The notes under the pieces are model-generated. The model was given only the letters and a program-made list of their open reading frames with translations, was not told the origin of the DNA and did no database searches. This document shows, one piece after another, positions 17,565 to 25,608 of a stretch of 64,000 nucleotides of DNA (position 1 is the stretch's first letter; every line of letters starts with the position of its first letter). The position numbers were made by a program, and so were the translations under genes. Source of the DNA: Paraglaciecola algarum (GTDB lineage: Bacteria > Pseudomonadota > Gammaproteobacteria > Enterobacterales > Alteromonadaceae); contig NZ_JAKGAS010000005.1 of NCBI RefSeq assembly GCF_021532655.1, positions 248,001 to 312,000 on the forward strand, read 5' to 3'.

Positions 17565-18791
17565 ATGACAACATTTATCGATTGGTTAAATTTAGGGTTT
17601 AGATGGTTTCATGTGGTCGCCGCCATCGCATGGATCGGCGCTTCCTTTTATTTTATTTGGCTAGATTTAAGCTTACGGGAACCGCCTAAGTGGAAAAAAG
17701 ATAAAGGCGTGAAAGGCGATTTATGGGCTATTCATGGTGGTGGTATTTATGAAGTGGCTAAATACCAATTACGCCCAGACGAGATGCCTAAAACCCTCCA
17801 CTGGTTTAAATGGGAGGCGTATTCAACTTGGTTAAGCGGAACCGCTTTGTTAGTGGTGCTTTATTATTTACAAGCCCAATCATATTTAGTTGGCTCAAAC
17901 ACTTGGATCCAATCCCCTAATCTGGCCATTGCTGCCAGCGTTGGTTTTATTGTGGGTGCACAATTAATTTACGAATTACTACTGCGTACTCCACTGGTTA
18001 AAAAAGGCTTAATGTTTGCCTTATCTTTAGTGGTGCTAATTACCATAGCTAGTTGGTTGGCTCATAACTTATTTAGCGCAAGAGCCGCCTATTTGCATGT
18101 TGGCGCTATGATGGCCACTTGGATGGCGGGTAACGTGTTTTGGGGCATCATGCCTGCCCAAAGAAAATTTGTTGATGCGGTAAGCAAAAATCAAACACCT
18201 GATGAAAACTTGGCTTTATTTGCCAAGTTACGCTCAACCCACAACAACTACCTCACTTTGCCTGTGATATTTTGCATGATCAGCAACCACTATCCTTTTG
18301 TGTATGGTCACGAATTTGGTTGGTTAGCGGTAGTGGCTATCGGCTGTTGCCTAGCTTGGGGGCGTCACTATTTCAACCTAAAACACACCGGCAATAAACA
18401 ACCTATGGTAGCGATTAGTAGTTTAATAGGTTTAGTTTTAGTAGCCGTAACTTTGAGTTTCACTAAACCTAAACCTAGCTTAGCCATTGACGCCAGTACT
18501 CAAAACTCTGCAGCGCAAAGCCAATTAAGTTTAGCCAAATTAACAGTTAAAACTGATCTGCTAGTGCAAATTCATTGTGCCAATTGTCACAGTAATACGC
18601 CCACTCAGGCTGGTTTTACCGCCCCTCCAGCCGGTATTGTGATCGACTCACTAGAAACACTTTCTCAACAATCGGCTAAAGCGACCGAAGCAATACAATC
18701 TGGCTATATGCCATTAGGCAATATGACCCAGTTAACCGATGATGAACGAGCAAACATGCTAATTTGGTTAGCTACAAACACTAAGGATTAA
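17565..18791 (+). CDS. puuD: Membrane urate hydroxylase PuuD with cytochrome c domain
   Basis: A 408-residue PuuD-family protein. About eight membrane helices fill residues 10-305, starting with FRWFHVVAAIAWIGASFYFIW and including the GGGIYEVAKYQ segment. The C-terminal domain (about 330-408) is a c-type cytochrome with one CANCH haem motif and a later methionine (MPLGNMTQL) as likely axial ligand. PuuD oxidises urate to 5-hydroxyisourate using the respiratory chain instead of O2-dependent soluble uricase, so no HpuO or UricA gene is needed here. It sits between guaD and a DUF1330 gene. Confidence 0.9.
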   Translation: MTTFIDWLNLGFRWFHVVAAIAWIGASFYFIWLDLSLREPPKWKKDKGVKGDLWAIHGGGIYEVAKYQLRPDEMPKTLHWFKWEAYSTWLSGTALLVVLYYLQAQSYLVGSNTWIQSPNLAIAASVGFIVGAQLIYELLLRTPLVKKGLMFALSLVVLITIASWLAHNLFSARAAYLHVGAMMATWMAGNVFWGIMPAQRKFVDAVSKNQTPDENLALFAKLRSTHNNYLTLPVIFCMISNHYPFVYGHEFGWLAVVAIGCCLAWGRHYFNLKHTGNKQPMVAISSLIGLVLVAVTLSFTKPKPSLAIDASTQNSAAQSQLSLAKLTVKTDLLVQIHCANCHSNTPTQAGFTAPPAGIVIDSLETLSQQSAKATEAIQSGYMPLGNMTQLTDDERANMLIWLATNTKD

Positions 18792-18793
18792 GC

Positions 18794-19093
18794 ATGAGTG
18801 CATATGTCATTGTAGATGTAGAAGTTCACAACCCAGAAGCTTACCAAGAATACTTAGCTAAAATCACCCCTACCGTTTATGAAAACGATGGCACGTATTT
18901 AGTCAGGGGAGCCGATAGCCAAGTAGTGTCTGGTGATTGGCAACCTAAACGTATGGTAGTGATGCAGTTTCCTTCTCTAGAAGTGGCACAATTTTGGGCC
19001 ACTAGTGATAAATATGCAGACATACATGCATTAAGAAATGCCAATGCAACTGCCAATATGGTGATAGTAGAAGGCAGCGTAGATTTTAAATAA
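18794..19093 (+). CDS. DUF1330 small protein
   Basis: A 99-residue DUF1330 protein with a dimeric alpha/beta-barrel (ferredoxin-like) appearance: AYVIVDVEVHNPEAYQEYL, TYLVRGADSQVV and VMQFPSLEVAQFW. It starts two bases after puuD stops and is the last gene of the purine operon; a good terminator follows at 19128. Family members have no settled function. Position suggests a role close to urate oxidation, perhaps with an unstable intermediate, but nothing in the sequence proves it. Confidence 0.82.
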   Translation: MSAYVIVDVEVHNPEAYQEYLAKITPTVYENDGTYLVRGADSQVVSGDWQPKRMVVMQFPSLEVAQFWATSDKYADIHALRNANATANMVIVEGSVDFK

Positions 19094-19127
19094 CCAAGAT
19101 CAAGCCAAAAGAGAACAAACCAAAGTT

Positions 19128-19150
19128 AGGGCTGAAATTCAGCCCTGTCT
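19128..19150 (+). terminator. Terminator of the xdhA-DUF1330 operon
   Basis: An 8-bp stem AGGGCTGA / TCAGCCCT with a 3-base loop, followed by the T-rich tract TGTCTTCTTTC. It ends the eight-gene operon. The remaining bases to 19397 contain only RutR-box-like site C and the presumed permease promoter. Confidence 0.75.
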
Positions 19151-19326
19151 TCTTTCTACCTTTTTTAATCGCTTTAGGTATTTTAAGATTTGCACCTAAA
19201 CAGTGCTTTTTTGTTTCACGCTATCTAGTCTCAATCTATTAAAACCTACTAATTCGTCAGTCTTTTATTTCTAGTTAATTGATTTTAAACATATTTAATT
19301 AGGTTTTTAGTATCAATCGGCTATAT

Positions 19327-19342
19327 TTGACTATGTGGTCAA
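19327..19342. promoter_or_regulatory. RutR-box-like operator C (permease promoter)
   Basis: TTGACTATGTGGTCAA matches the RutR box TTGACCA-NN-TGGTCAA at 13 of 14 fixed positions and is the best copy in the window. It lies 55 bp before the start of the nucleobase permease gene, a natural position for repression. Confidence 0.7.
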
Positions 19343-19397
19343 CTTATTGCTTAAGTACTAACTTATAAAAATATGTGAACTCAATTCAGGACCAAGA

Positions 19398-20738
19398 ATG
19401 AAAACCAATCCAGATATATTATTTGCATTAGAAGATGTGCCAAACGTAAAACAAAGCATGACTTCAGCCTTGCAACATATTTTGGCTTGTTTTGTGGGGG
19501 TGATCACTCCCACTTTAATCATTGGTGCTGCTTTAGGTTTACAAGCTGAAGTACCCTATTTAATTAGCATGTCGTTATTTATTTCAGGTGTGTCGACCTT
19601 TGTCCAAGCTAAAACATTTGGCCCTGTAGGTTGTGGATTGATTGCTGTGCAAGGCACCAGCTTCGCTTTTGTCAGTGCCTTACTAGTAGCTGGTTTTGCC
19701 ATTAAAGCCAAAGGAGGAAGCAACGAAGAAATATTGTCTACTATGTTTGGTATTTGTTTTATTGGGGCTTTTATCGAAATTGCCGTCAGTCAATTTATCG
19801 ATAAAGTAAAACGTATTATCACGCCACTCACTACAGGCATAGTGATCACAACCATAGGTGTCAGTTTAATTAAAGTTGGTATAACCGATTTAGCCGGTGG
19901 ATTTGGTAGCTCGAATTTTGGAGATTTACAGAACCTAGGCTTAGGTATATTGGTATTGACGATTATCATTACCATGAATATTTCGTCTAATCCTTGGGTT
20001 CGCTTATCTGCTATTACAGTAGGTATGATTATAGGATCGATCATCGCTTATGCTCTAGGTATCTTGTCATTTAGTAATATGGTTGAGCTGCCTATTTTTA
20101 GTTTACCTATACCTTTCAAATACGGTTTTAATTTTGACATAGACGTTTTTTTACCTGTAGCTCTGATCTACTTTTTAACTGCTCTTGAGACATCTGGTGA
20201 TATCACTGCCAACAGCTTGTTTTGCCGGCTACCGATAAAAGGCAAAGAATATTTCAAACGAATCAAGGGTGGCATATTAGCCGATGGTTTAAATTCGGCA
20301 CTTGCTGCGGTATTTAATACTTTCCCAAATACAACATTCGGTCAAAACAACGCAGTGATCCAAATGACTGGCGTGGCTAGTCGACACGTAGGTTTTTACA
20401 TAGCAGGTATTCTGATAATACTCGGTTTATTTCCAATAATTGGCGGCGTATTACAAGCCATTCCAAAACCTGTCTTAGGTGGCGCGACTTTAGTCATGTT
20501 TGCCACAATCGCAGTGGCGGGTATTAAAATTTTAGGCAGTGAACCTATCGATAGGCGTAAATCTTTAATTATCGCTACGTCTTTTGGCGCTGGACTAGGT
20601 GTGTTGATGGTGCCAGACGCAGTACAAGCTTTACCTGTTGTGATCAAAAATATCTTATCCTCAGCTGTAACCACAGCTGGCTTTACCGCCATTATTATGA
20701 GTTTGTTGATCCCAGATCCTGAACAAAGCAAGGCTTAA
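19398..20738 (+). CDS. NCS2-family xanthine/uric acid-type permease
   Basis: A 446-residue nucleobase:cation symporter-2 protein with about 12-14 helices. Visible family signatures are QHILACFVGVITPTLIIG (conserved TM1 glutamine-histidine), GPVGCGLIAVQGTSFAFV, ALETSGDITANS (substrate-binding acidic residue) and NTFPNTTFGQNNAVIQMTG. The QNN/NTTFGQN motif is the usual xanthine/urate signature. It imports xanthine, urate or a related purine by proton or sodium symport. It is monocistronic, with its own RutR-box-like operator 55 bp upstream. Confidence 0.9.
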   Translation: MKTNPDILFALEDVPNVKQSMTSALQHILACFVGVITPTLIIGAALGLQAEVPYLISMSLFISGVSTFVQAKTFGPVGCGLIAVQGTSFAFVSALLVAGFAIKAKGGSNEEILSTMFGICFIGAFIEIAVSQFIDKVKRIITPLTTGIVITTIGVSLIKVGITDLAGGFGSSNFGDLQNLGLGILVLTIIITMNISSNPWVRLSAITVGMIIGSIIAYALGILSFSNMVELPIFSLPIPFKYGFNFDIDVFLPVALIYFLTALETSGDITANSLFCRLPIKGKEYFKRIKGGILADGLNSALAAVFNTFPNTTFGQNNAVIQMTGVASRHVGFYIAGILIILGLFPIIGGVLQAIPKPVLGGATLVMFATIAVAGIKILGSEPIDRRKSLIIATSFGAGLGVLMVPDAVQALPVVIKNILSSAVTTAGFTAIIMSLLIPDPEQSKA

Positions 20739-21187
20739 TATCAGTTCACCTTGGTATAAGTAAACCTCTAGCCCATATTTTCTAGGGGGCTGATTTTTCA
20801 ATATAGTTATTCCTATCACTTAACTCACAATTAAAAATAGAGTTTATAAAAAATCATCTATAAAAAGCCATCGATTAAAAACTCATATACACAGCACTAA
20901 TCCTATTCAAAGCAATAACCCTGTTACCTGAGAAGCTGCCCAATTTTAGGGTGGCTGCACACTTTATGAGCACAAAGCAAGATATTGTAAGTGTTTTTAA
21001 ATCGGTTAATTAGTCTCAACCCTAGATTTCTAACCAATTGGTCAGAAAAATACTTTTTTGGCATAACAGTTGCAATTTCATCTTTGACTGAATCACCAAA
21101 GTCTTAGGGCTCAGCAAAAAAATTCAGCAAAGCGAATACACAAGCACATATTTTATACACGGGTAAACACCGATACGGAGACAAACA
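20739..21187. promoter_or_regulatory. Intergenic region upstream of the TonB receptor
   Basis: 449 bp without an ORF. It begins with a weak hairpin (AGCCC/GGGCT, about 20770-20791) followed by TGATTTTTC that may end the permease transcript, and contains RutR-box-like site D at 21030. The rest shows no gene or riboswitch that I recognise. Confidence 0.5.
21030..21045. promoter_or_regulatory. RutR-box-like operator D (TonB receptor promoter)
   Basis: CTAACCAATTGGTCAG is a nearly perfect palindrome and matches 11 of 14 fixed positions of the RutR box. It lies about 140 bp before the TonB-receptor start and links an outer-membrane transporter to the purine regulon. Confidence 0.65.
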
Positions 21188-23728
21188 TTGAACACTTTTA
21201 AACAACATAAACTGGCACTAGCTATTGCAGCAGTCACTACAGTATCGATAACCTTACCCTCACACGCACAAGAAGAAGAGCAGATGGAAACAATATCTGT
21301 TGTCGGTGCCCGTGATATCAATACCATCATGCCACCAGATTCAAGCAGTGCTTTTGGATTTGACAAATCACTTGTTGAAACACCCAGAGCTGTGACTGAA
21401 GTCAGCGCAGACTTAATAGAAGCCTATGGTTTACGCAGTGTTGATGATTTAGTCAGAATGACACCAGGAGCCATGACCAGTTCATTTTTTGGCATTCAAG
21501 GTGCCATGGATATTCGAGGTGAATCTGCCGATAACTATTTTAGAGGATTTCGCCGCATCGCCAACCCTGGCGCATTCAAAACCAATATTCGGGGTGCTAA
21601 ACAACTAGAAGTGATGCGTGGCCCGGTAAGTCCTTTATATGGCACAGGTAGTGTGGGTGGTCAGCTTAACTATTCCCCTAAATCAGCTAAATCTGACGCC
21701 ACAAAATATATTGATTCTGTTACTGGCAAAATAGATTTAACCCTAGGTAGTTACTCGCAAAAAATCTTAGCTGCTGAAGTCGGTACACCTTTTACCTTAG
21801 GTGATAAACAAGGTGGTATTTACGTATTTGCAGAAGCGGAAAACTCGGGATCTTTTTATAACGATTACGAACCCACCAACGAAATGTTGCAAGTGGCTAT
21901 AGATTTAGATCTAACTGAAAACACTGTAATGGAATTCGGTTTTCAAGCCCAAACCTCTGACAGCATTCAAGTACCTGGATGGAACAGGGTTACGCAAGAT
22001 TTAATTGACAATGGCACCTATATTACTGGTGCAGGCCCCATTAGGAACTCTGACAATCCAATTGGTGCAGATAGATTATTACCCCAAGAGTCAGGATTCG
22101 TCACGCCTTTTGCACCATTTTTTATTAACTCGTCATTTTCAGGCGTTGGATCATTTTGTAGCCCAGGTACAGCAGACAACAATAACTTTGTTTACGATGG
22201 TAATTTGTTATCTTGCCCTGGGGCGCCTGGTTTTATTGATGGTTATGCCCTAACGGATCCAGGGACTGCGCAAATCGATCATAAAACAACTTTTATTGAT
22301 GACATAGATTTTGCTGATTCAACTGCCTTTACTGCCTATTTAGATTTCACTACCTATCTTGATGGGGATATGACTTGGAAAAACCAGTTTTATTATGACT
22401 ACATGGATCATACAAAATTCCAAAGTTGGGGATTTACTGCTGACTATCCAGGTGCCGTAGCAGCAGAATTTCGCTCTAGCTTAATGTTTGAAACTCAAGG
22501 CGATGGCTACTCTATTCAACATATTGCTGGTGCGAGTCTGCGTAACGAAGATCTAGATTTAAACCATGCTTTCTATGACGAAACCTTTGATTTCCGAGAC
22601 ATAATAGTGGGCCCTACTCCCAACGATAGGATTGACTGGGCAGTTGACGACCCATACGAAGATGCCACCATTTTATATGATGAAGACGGCAACCCTACAG
22701 GAATAGAAGGCACAGTTCGCAGAAACTACAACGAAGAACAAGTTTCAAACGTAACCAATTTAGGTGTGTTTTATCTTGCTGATATTGCCTTAGACCAATG
22801 GTCTGTCTTGTTAGGTGCACGTTATGACTACTACGATGTAGAAGCAGAAGATCAAGCTGTATCTTTGTTAGGTATTCCATTTGGCGATGGACAAGTACAT
22901 ACCGATACAGAAACCGCATTAAGTTATAACATCAGTGTCTCCTACAAAATGGATTCTGGTTTTATTCCTTACGCCACATACGCTAAGTCCAATTCACTTA
23001 CCACTAACCAGTTAGGCGGAATAATTGCCAGCAGTGTAGATAATGGTGAATACTTAGCCGATTCTGACTTGATGGAACTAGGCCTTAAATACACCAATGA
23101 TGATGACTCTGTCTACGCCGCATTATCGGTATATGATCAAGAAAAAACCGACCGAATAGGCCAAACTCAAGCATTGGTTGCAGTATCAAGCACAGGTATC
23201 GAGTTTGAAACCAGAGCACTGTTAAATGAGTACTTTTCTATTACAGCCACGGCGACTCATATCGAAACCACTGAAGTCAGTGACAATGCTTTAGCCATCA
23301 TTAATGGTGCAGACTTCGCCATGCAAAATGGTTTAGAGCCCTACCAAGTATACGGCGGCAGAATTGGTGGTAACCGTTCAACCTTTATTGGCACAGGTGT
23401 TGAATTAGATCGTGGTGGGCTACCGGACAATTCAATGAGTTTTTACTTAAACTACAATCAACCTTTGGGCGATGACAGACTCACTAGTAGCGTAGGTTTT
23501 GGTTGGGCTGACGAAACTTACACAGACGTGTTGGAAACGATATTATTACCCAGCTATATGGTATGGACTGCATCTGTAGGTTATGTGGCAGAGAATTACG
23601 AAGTACTATTTTCAATCAATAATTTATTTGATGAAAAATATTATACCTCTGCTGATCTATTTGATTCTGTAGTGGTGAAACCATCTGAAGGCAGAACCGG
23701 CTCTGTGATGTTGAGTTACAAATTCTAA
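21188..23728 (+). CDS. TonB-dependent outer-membrane receptor (purine-linked)
   Basis: An 846-residue TonB-dependent receptor starting at TTG; CGGAG lies 7 bases upstream, and no ATG start would keep the signal peptide (about residues 1-28, ending SHAQ). The plug domain (about 55-165) includes TPRAVTEVSADLI, DDLVRMTPG and VMRGPVSPLYGTGSVGGQLNY. The beta-barrel fills the rest and ends in an aromatic strand, GSVMLSYKF, with C-terminal Phe. Family searches would probably call it a siderophore receptor. No iron-uptake gene is nearby, while a RutR-box-like palindrome precedes it and purine genes flank it. Uptake of a purine or purine-bearing compound is therefore a reasonable inference. It is convergent with a second RutR-like regulator. 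Confidence 0.88.
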   Translation: MNTFKQHKLALAIAAVTTVSITLPSHAQEEEQMETISVVGARDINTIMPPDSSSAFGFDKSLVETPRAVTEVSADLIEAYGLRSVDDLVRMTPGAMTSSFFGIQGAMDIRGESADNYFRGFRRIANPGAFKTNIRGAKQLEVMRGPVSPLYGTGSVGGQLNYSPKSAKSDATKYIDSVTGKIDLTLGSYSQKILAAEVGTPFTLGDKQGGIYVFAEAENSGSFYNDYEPTNEMLQVAIDLDLTENTVMEFGFQAQTSDSIQVPGWNRVTQDLIDNGTYITGAGPIRNSDNPIGADRLLPQESGFVTPFAPFFINSSFSGVGSFCSPGTADNNNFVYDGNLLSCPGAPGFIDGYALTDPGTAQIDHKTTFIDDIDFADSTAFTAYLDFTTYLDGDMTWKNQFYYDYMDHTKFQSWGFTADYPGAVAAEFRSSLMFETQGDGYSIQHIAGASLRNEDLDLNHAFYDETFDFRDIIVGPTPNDRIDWAVDDPYEDATILYDEDGNPTGIEGTVRRNYNEEQVSNVTNLGVFYLADIALDQWSVLLGARYDYYDVEAEDQAVSLLGIPFGDGQVHTDTETALSYNISVSYKMDSGFIPYATYAKSNSLTTNQLGGIIASSVDNGEYLADSDLMELGLKYTNDDDSVYAALSVYDQEKTDRIGQTQALVAVSSTGIEFETRALLNEYFSITATATHIETTEVSDNALAIINGADFAMQNGLEPYQVYGGRIGGNRSTFIGTGVELDRGGLPDNSMSFYLNYNQPLGDDRLTSSVGFGWADETYTDVLETILLPSYMVWTASVGYVAENYEVLFSINNLFDEKYYTSADLFDSVVVKPSEGRTGSVMLSYKF

Positions 23729-23750
23729 CTAAGTTAAAAACTAAAAAAGA

Positions 23751-23810
23751 AAAACCGGAGCTTTGTTATACCAATCTAGGTATAAATAAAAACAAACGCT
23801 CCGGTTTTTT
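23751..23810. terminator. Bidirectional terminator between TonB receptor and second RutR-like gene
   Basis: An 11-bp stem (AAAACCGGAGC / GCTCCGGTTTT) with a T-run on the plus strand and TTTTTC on the minus strand, so it can serve both convergent genes. The loop contains a second small inverted repeat, TATACC/GGTATA. Confidence 0.85.
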
Positions 23811-23821
23811 GTATTAAATAT

Positions 23822-24466
23822 TCAACAATATTGTTCAGGAACTTCTAACTCGCAGCCTTTTAAAATTAAATGGATGAGGCTTTTTGAAGCTTGGTCAAAA
23901 TCTGCTTGCTGCATATCTCGATTAGTTAATTGGCTAATTTGTGCAGAAAAGTCAGCATAATGTTGGCAACTTGCCCAGATAGTATAAAGTAGGTGATGTG
24001 CTGATTTTACCGCCATTTTATTTTTGGCTACCCACTGGTTTATAACTGCGACTCGACCTTCAACCCAAGTACGGTGATTTAATCTAAATTCTTCATCTAA
24101 ATTTAACCCGCCATTAATAATTTCTAAGGCAAATATTTTGGATAAATCAGGGCGGATCCGGGATATTTCGATTTTTTCGCTAATGTAAGCAGCCAATACC
24201 TCTGCAGGTTCATCATCTGCTGTGGCTTGATCGAAACTCGAGTTCCAAATGGTTAATATTTGTTTTAAGACTGCAATATACAAATCAGATTTAGTTTTGA
24301 AGTAGTATAAAACATTAGCCTTGGGTAACTCTGCGGCATTAGCCACACTTTGTATAGTGGTGCCTTTTAAGCCTGATTTTGCAAACTCTTGCTCTGCAGC
24401 ATTTAAGATTTTTTTATAATTATCCTGACGAATTTTTCCGCCTTTTTTATCTATTTTTTTACTCAT
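23822..24466 (-). CDS. Second RutR-like TetR-family regulator
   Basis: A 214-residue TetR-family regulator resembling the 232-residue one at 9575-10273 in both domains: a helix-turn-helix in TTIQSVANAAELPKANVLYYFKTKSDLY and a RutR-like C-terminal half with LSKIFALEIINGG and LLYTIWASCQHYADF. It is convergent with the TonB receptor and monocistronic. Having two paralogues in one regulon suggests two ligands or two sets of operators. I see no clear RutR box in its own short upstream region. Confidence 0.85.
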   Translation of the reverse strand: MSKKIDKKGGKIRQDNYKKILNAAEQEFAKSGLKGTTIQSVANAAELPKANVLYYFKTKSDLYIAVLKQILTIWNSSFDQATADDEPAEVLAAYISEKIEISRIRPDLSKIFALEIINGGLNLDEEFRLNHRTWVEGRVAVINQWVAKNKMAVKSAHHLLYTIWASCQHYADFSAQISQLTNRDMQQADFDQASKSLIHLILKGCELEVPEQYC

Positions 24467-24594
24467 TACCGACTAAATATATTTGGCTTAATTTTATTAG
24501 TGTCTTTATTGTGTAATAAATTACTAATCAATACCACCGCAGTTGGTTCTAACACATTACACATTGAGTTATACCTGTCATGAGTAAAGCTAAC

Positions 24595-25608
24595 TTAATC
24601 TTTCCATTGGTCTTTTACTTCAAGAATTTCACTCAGTTGTTGAGTAAATAGGTCCACTAACTGCGGATCAAAGTGTTGCCCTTTTTGGCTATGAATAAAA
24701 TCCATGGCTTTTTCAACAGTCCAAGCGTCTTTATATGGCCGCACACTGGTCAGTGCATCAAACACATCGGCTAAGGCAACAATACGTCCTTCTATTGGGA
24801 TCTCTGAGCCTTTTAGTTTATTAGGGTAACCTGTGCCGTCCCATTTTTCATGGTGAGTCATAGACACAACCTTAGCTAATTCAATGAGATCAGAATCAGA
24901 ATCCCCCAGTATCTCAGCGCCTATTTCAGGGTGGGATTTCATTATGGTAAATTCTTCATCGGTTAATTTACCAGGTTTAAGCATGATACTGTCGGGGATA
25001 CCAATTTTACCAATATCGTGCATAGGCGCGGCATTAAATAAGTTCTCAGCTTCAGCCTGAGTAAACCCATATGCTAAGGCTACAATTCTAGAATAATGAC
25101 TCATACGCATGACATGCATACCGGTTTCGTTGTCTTTATATTCTGAAGCTCTGCCCAAACGTTGGATCACTTGAAGCCTTGTTCTTCTTAACTCTTCTGC
25201 ATCTACCAAAGACAAATGGGTTTTAACTCTAGCTTTTACCACAGCAGGTGAAATGGGCTTAGAAATATAATCTACCGCCCCTAAGTTTAGTCCTTTGGCT
25301 TCGTCACCCGCATCTGTTAGTGCAGTGACAAAAATAACCGGAATGGATTTAAACAGTTCACTTTGTTTTAATGTCTCACACACTTGGTAACCGGTCATTT
25401 CGGGCATCATAACATCTAATAAAATTAAGTCAGGCCGCTCTTTTTCAACCAAACGTAGGGCTTCTTGGCCACTTTTTGCGAAGGTTAGTTTATAAGTTTG
25501 ATTGAGTACTTGGTTAAGTACCCGTAAATTCGTAGGTTCGTCATCAACAACTAAAACCTTTTGTCTGCTGTCTTGCATATTATTCATTTTCATCTTGAAG
25601 TAATTCAT
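24595..25608 (-). CDS. Response regulator with HD-GYP phosphodiesterase domain
   Basis: A 337-residue two-domain protein. The receiver domain (about 17-135) has KVLVVDDE and the phosphoacceptor aspartate in [11 protein letters not shown]. The HD-GYP domain (about 160-330) has [11 protein letters not shown] and the GYP-type motif [11 protein letters not shown], so the metal-binding residues are intact. It should hydrolyse cyclic-di-GMP when phosphorylated. Its first ten codons overlap the end of the upstream hybrid-kinase gene by 29 bp. Internal ATGs (codons 6, 8, 11) reduce or remove that overlap and may be the true start. The pair is clearly one signalling unit. Confidence 0.88.
   Translation of the reverse strand: MNYFKMKMNNMQDSRQKVLVVDDEPTNLRVLNQVLNQTYKLTFAKSGQEALRLVEKERPDLILLDVMMPEMTGYQVCETLKQSELFKSIPVIFVTALTDAGDEAKGLNLGAVDYISKPISPAVVKARVKTHLSLVDAEELRRTRLQVIQRLGRASEYKDNETGMHVMRMSHYSRIVALAYGFTQAEAENLFNAAPMHDIGKIGIPDSIMLKPGKLTDEEFTIMKSHPEIGAEILGDSDSDLIELAKVVSMTHHEKWDGTGYPNKLKGSEIPIEGRIVALADVFDALTSVRPYKDAWTVEKAMDFIHSQKGQHFDPQLVDLFTQQLSEILEVKDQWKD

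Noticed and set aside
20880..21000. Possible riboswitch (ACCTGAGAAGCTGCCC and a GC-rich stem) upstream of the TonB receptor
   Set aside because: The pieces do not assemble into any riboswitch consensus that I can recall, and the operator at 21030 explains regulation more simply.
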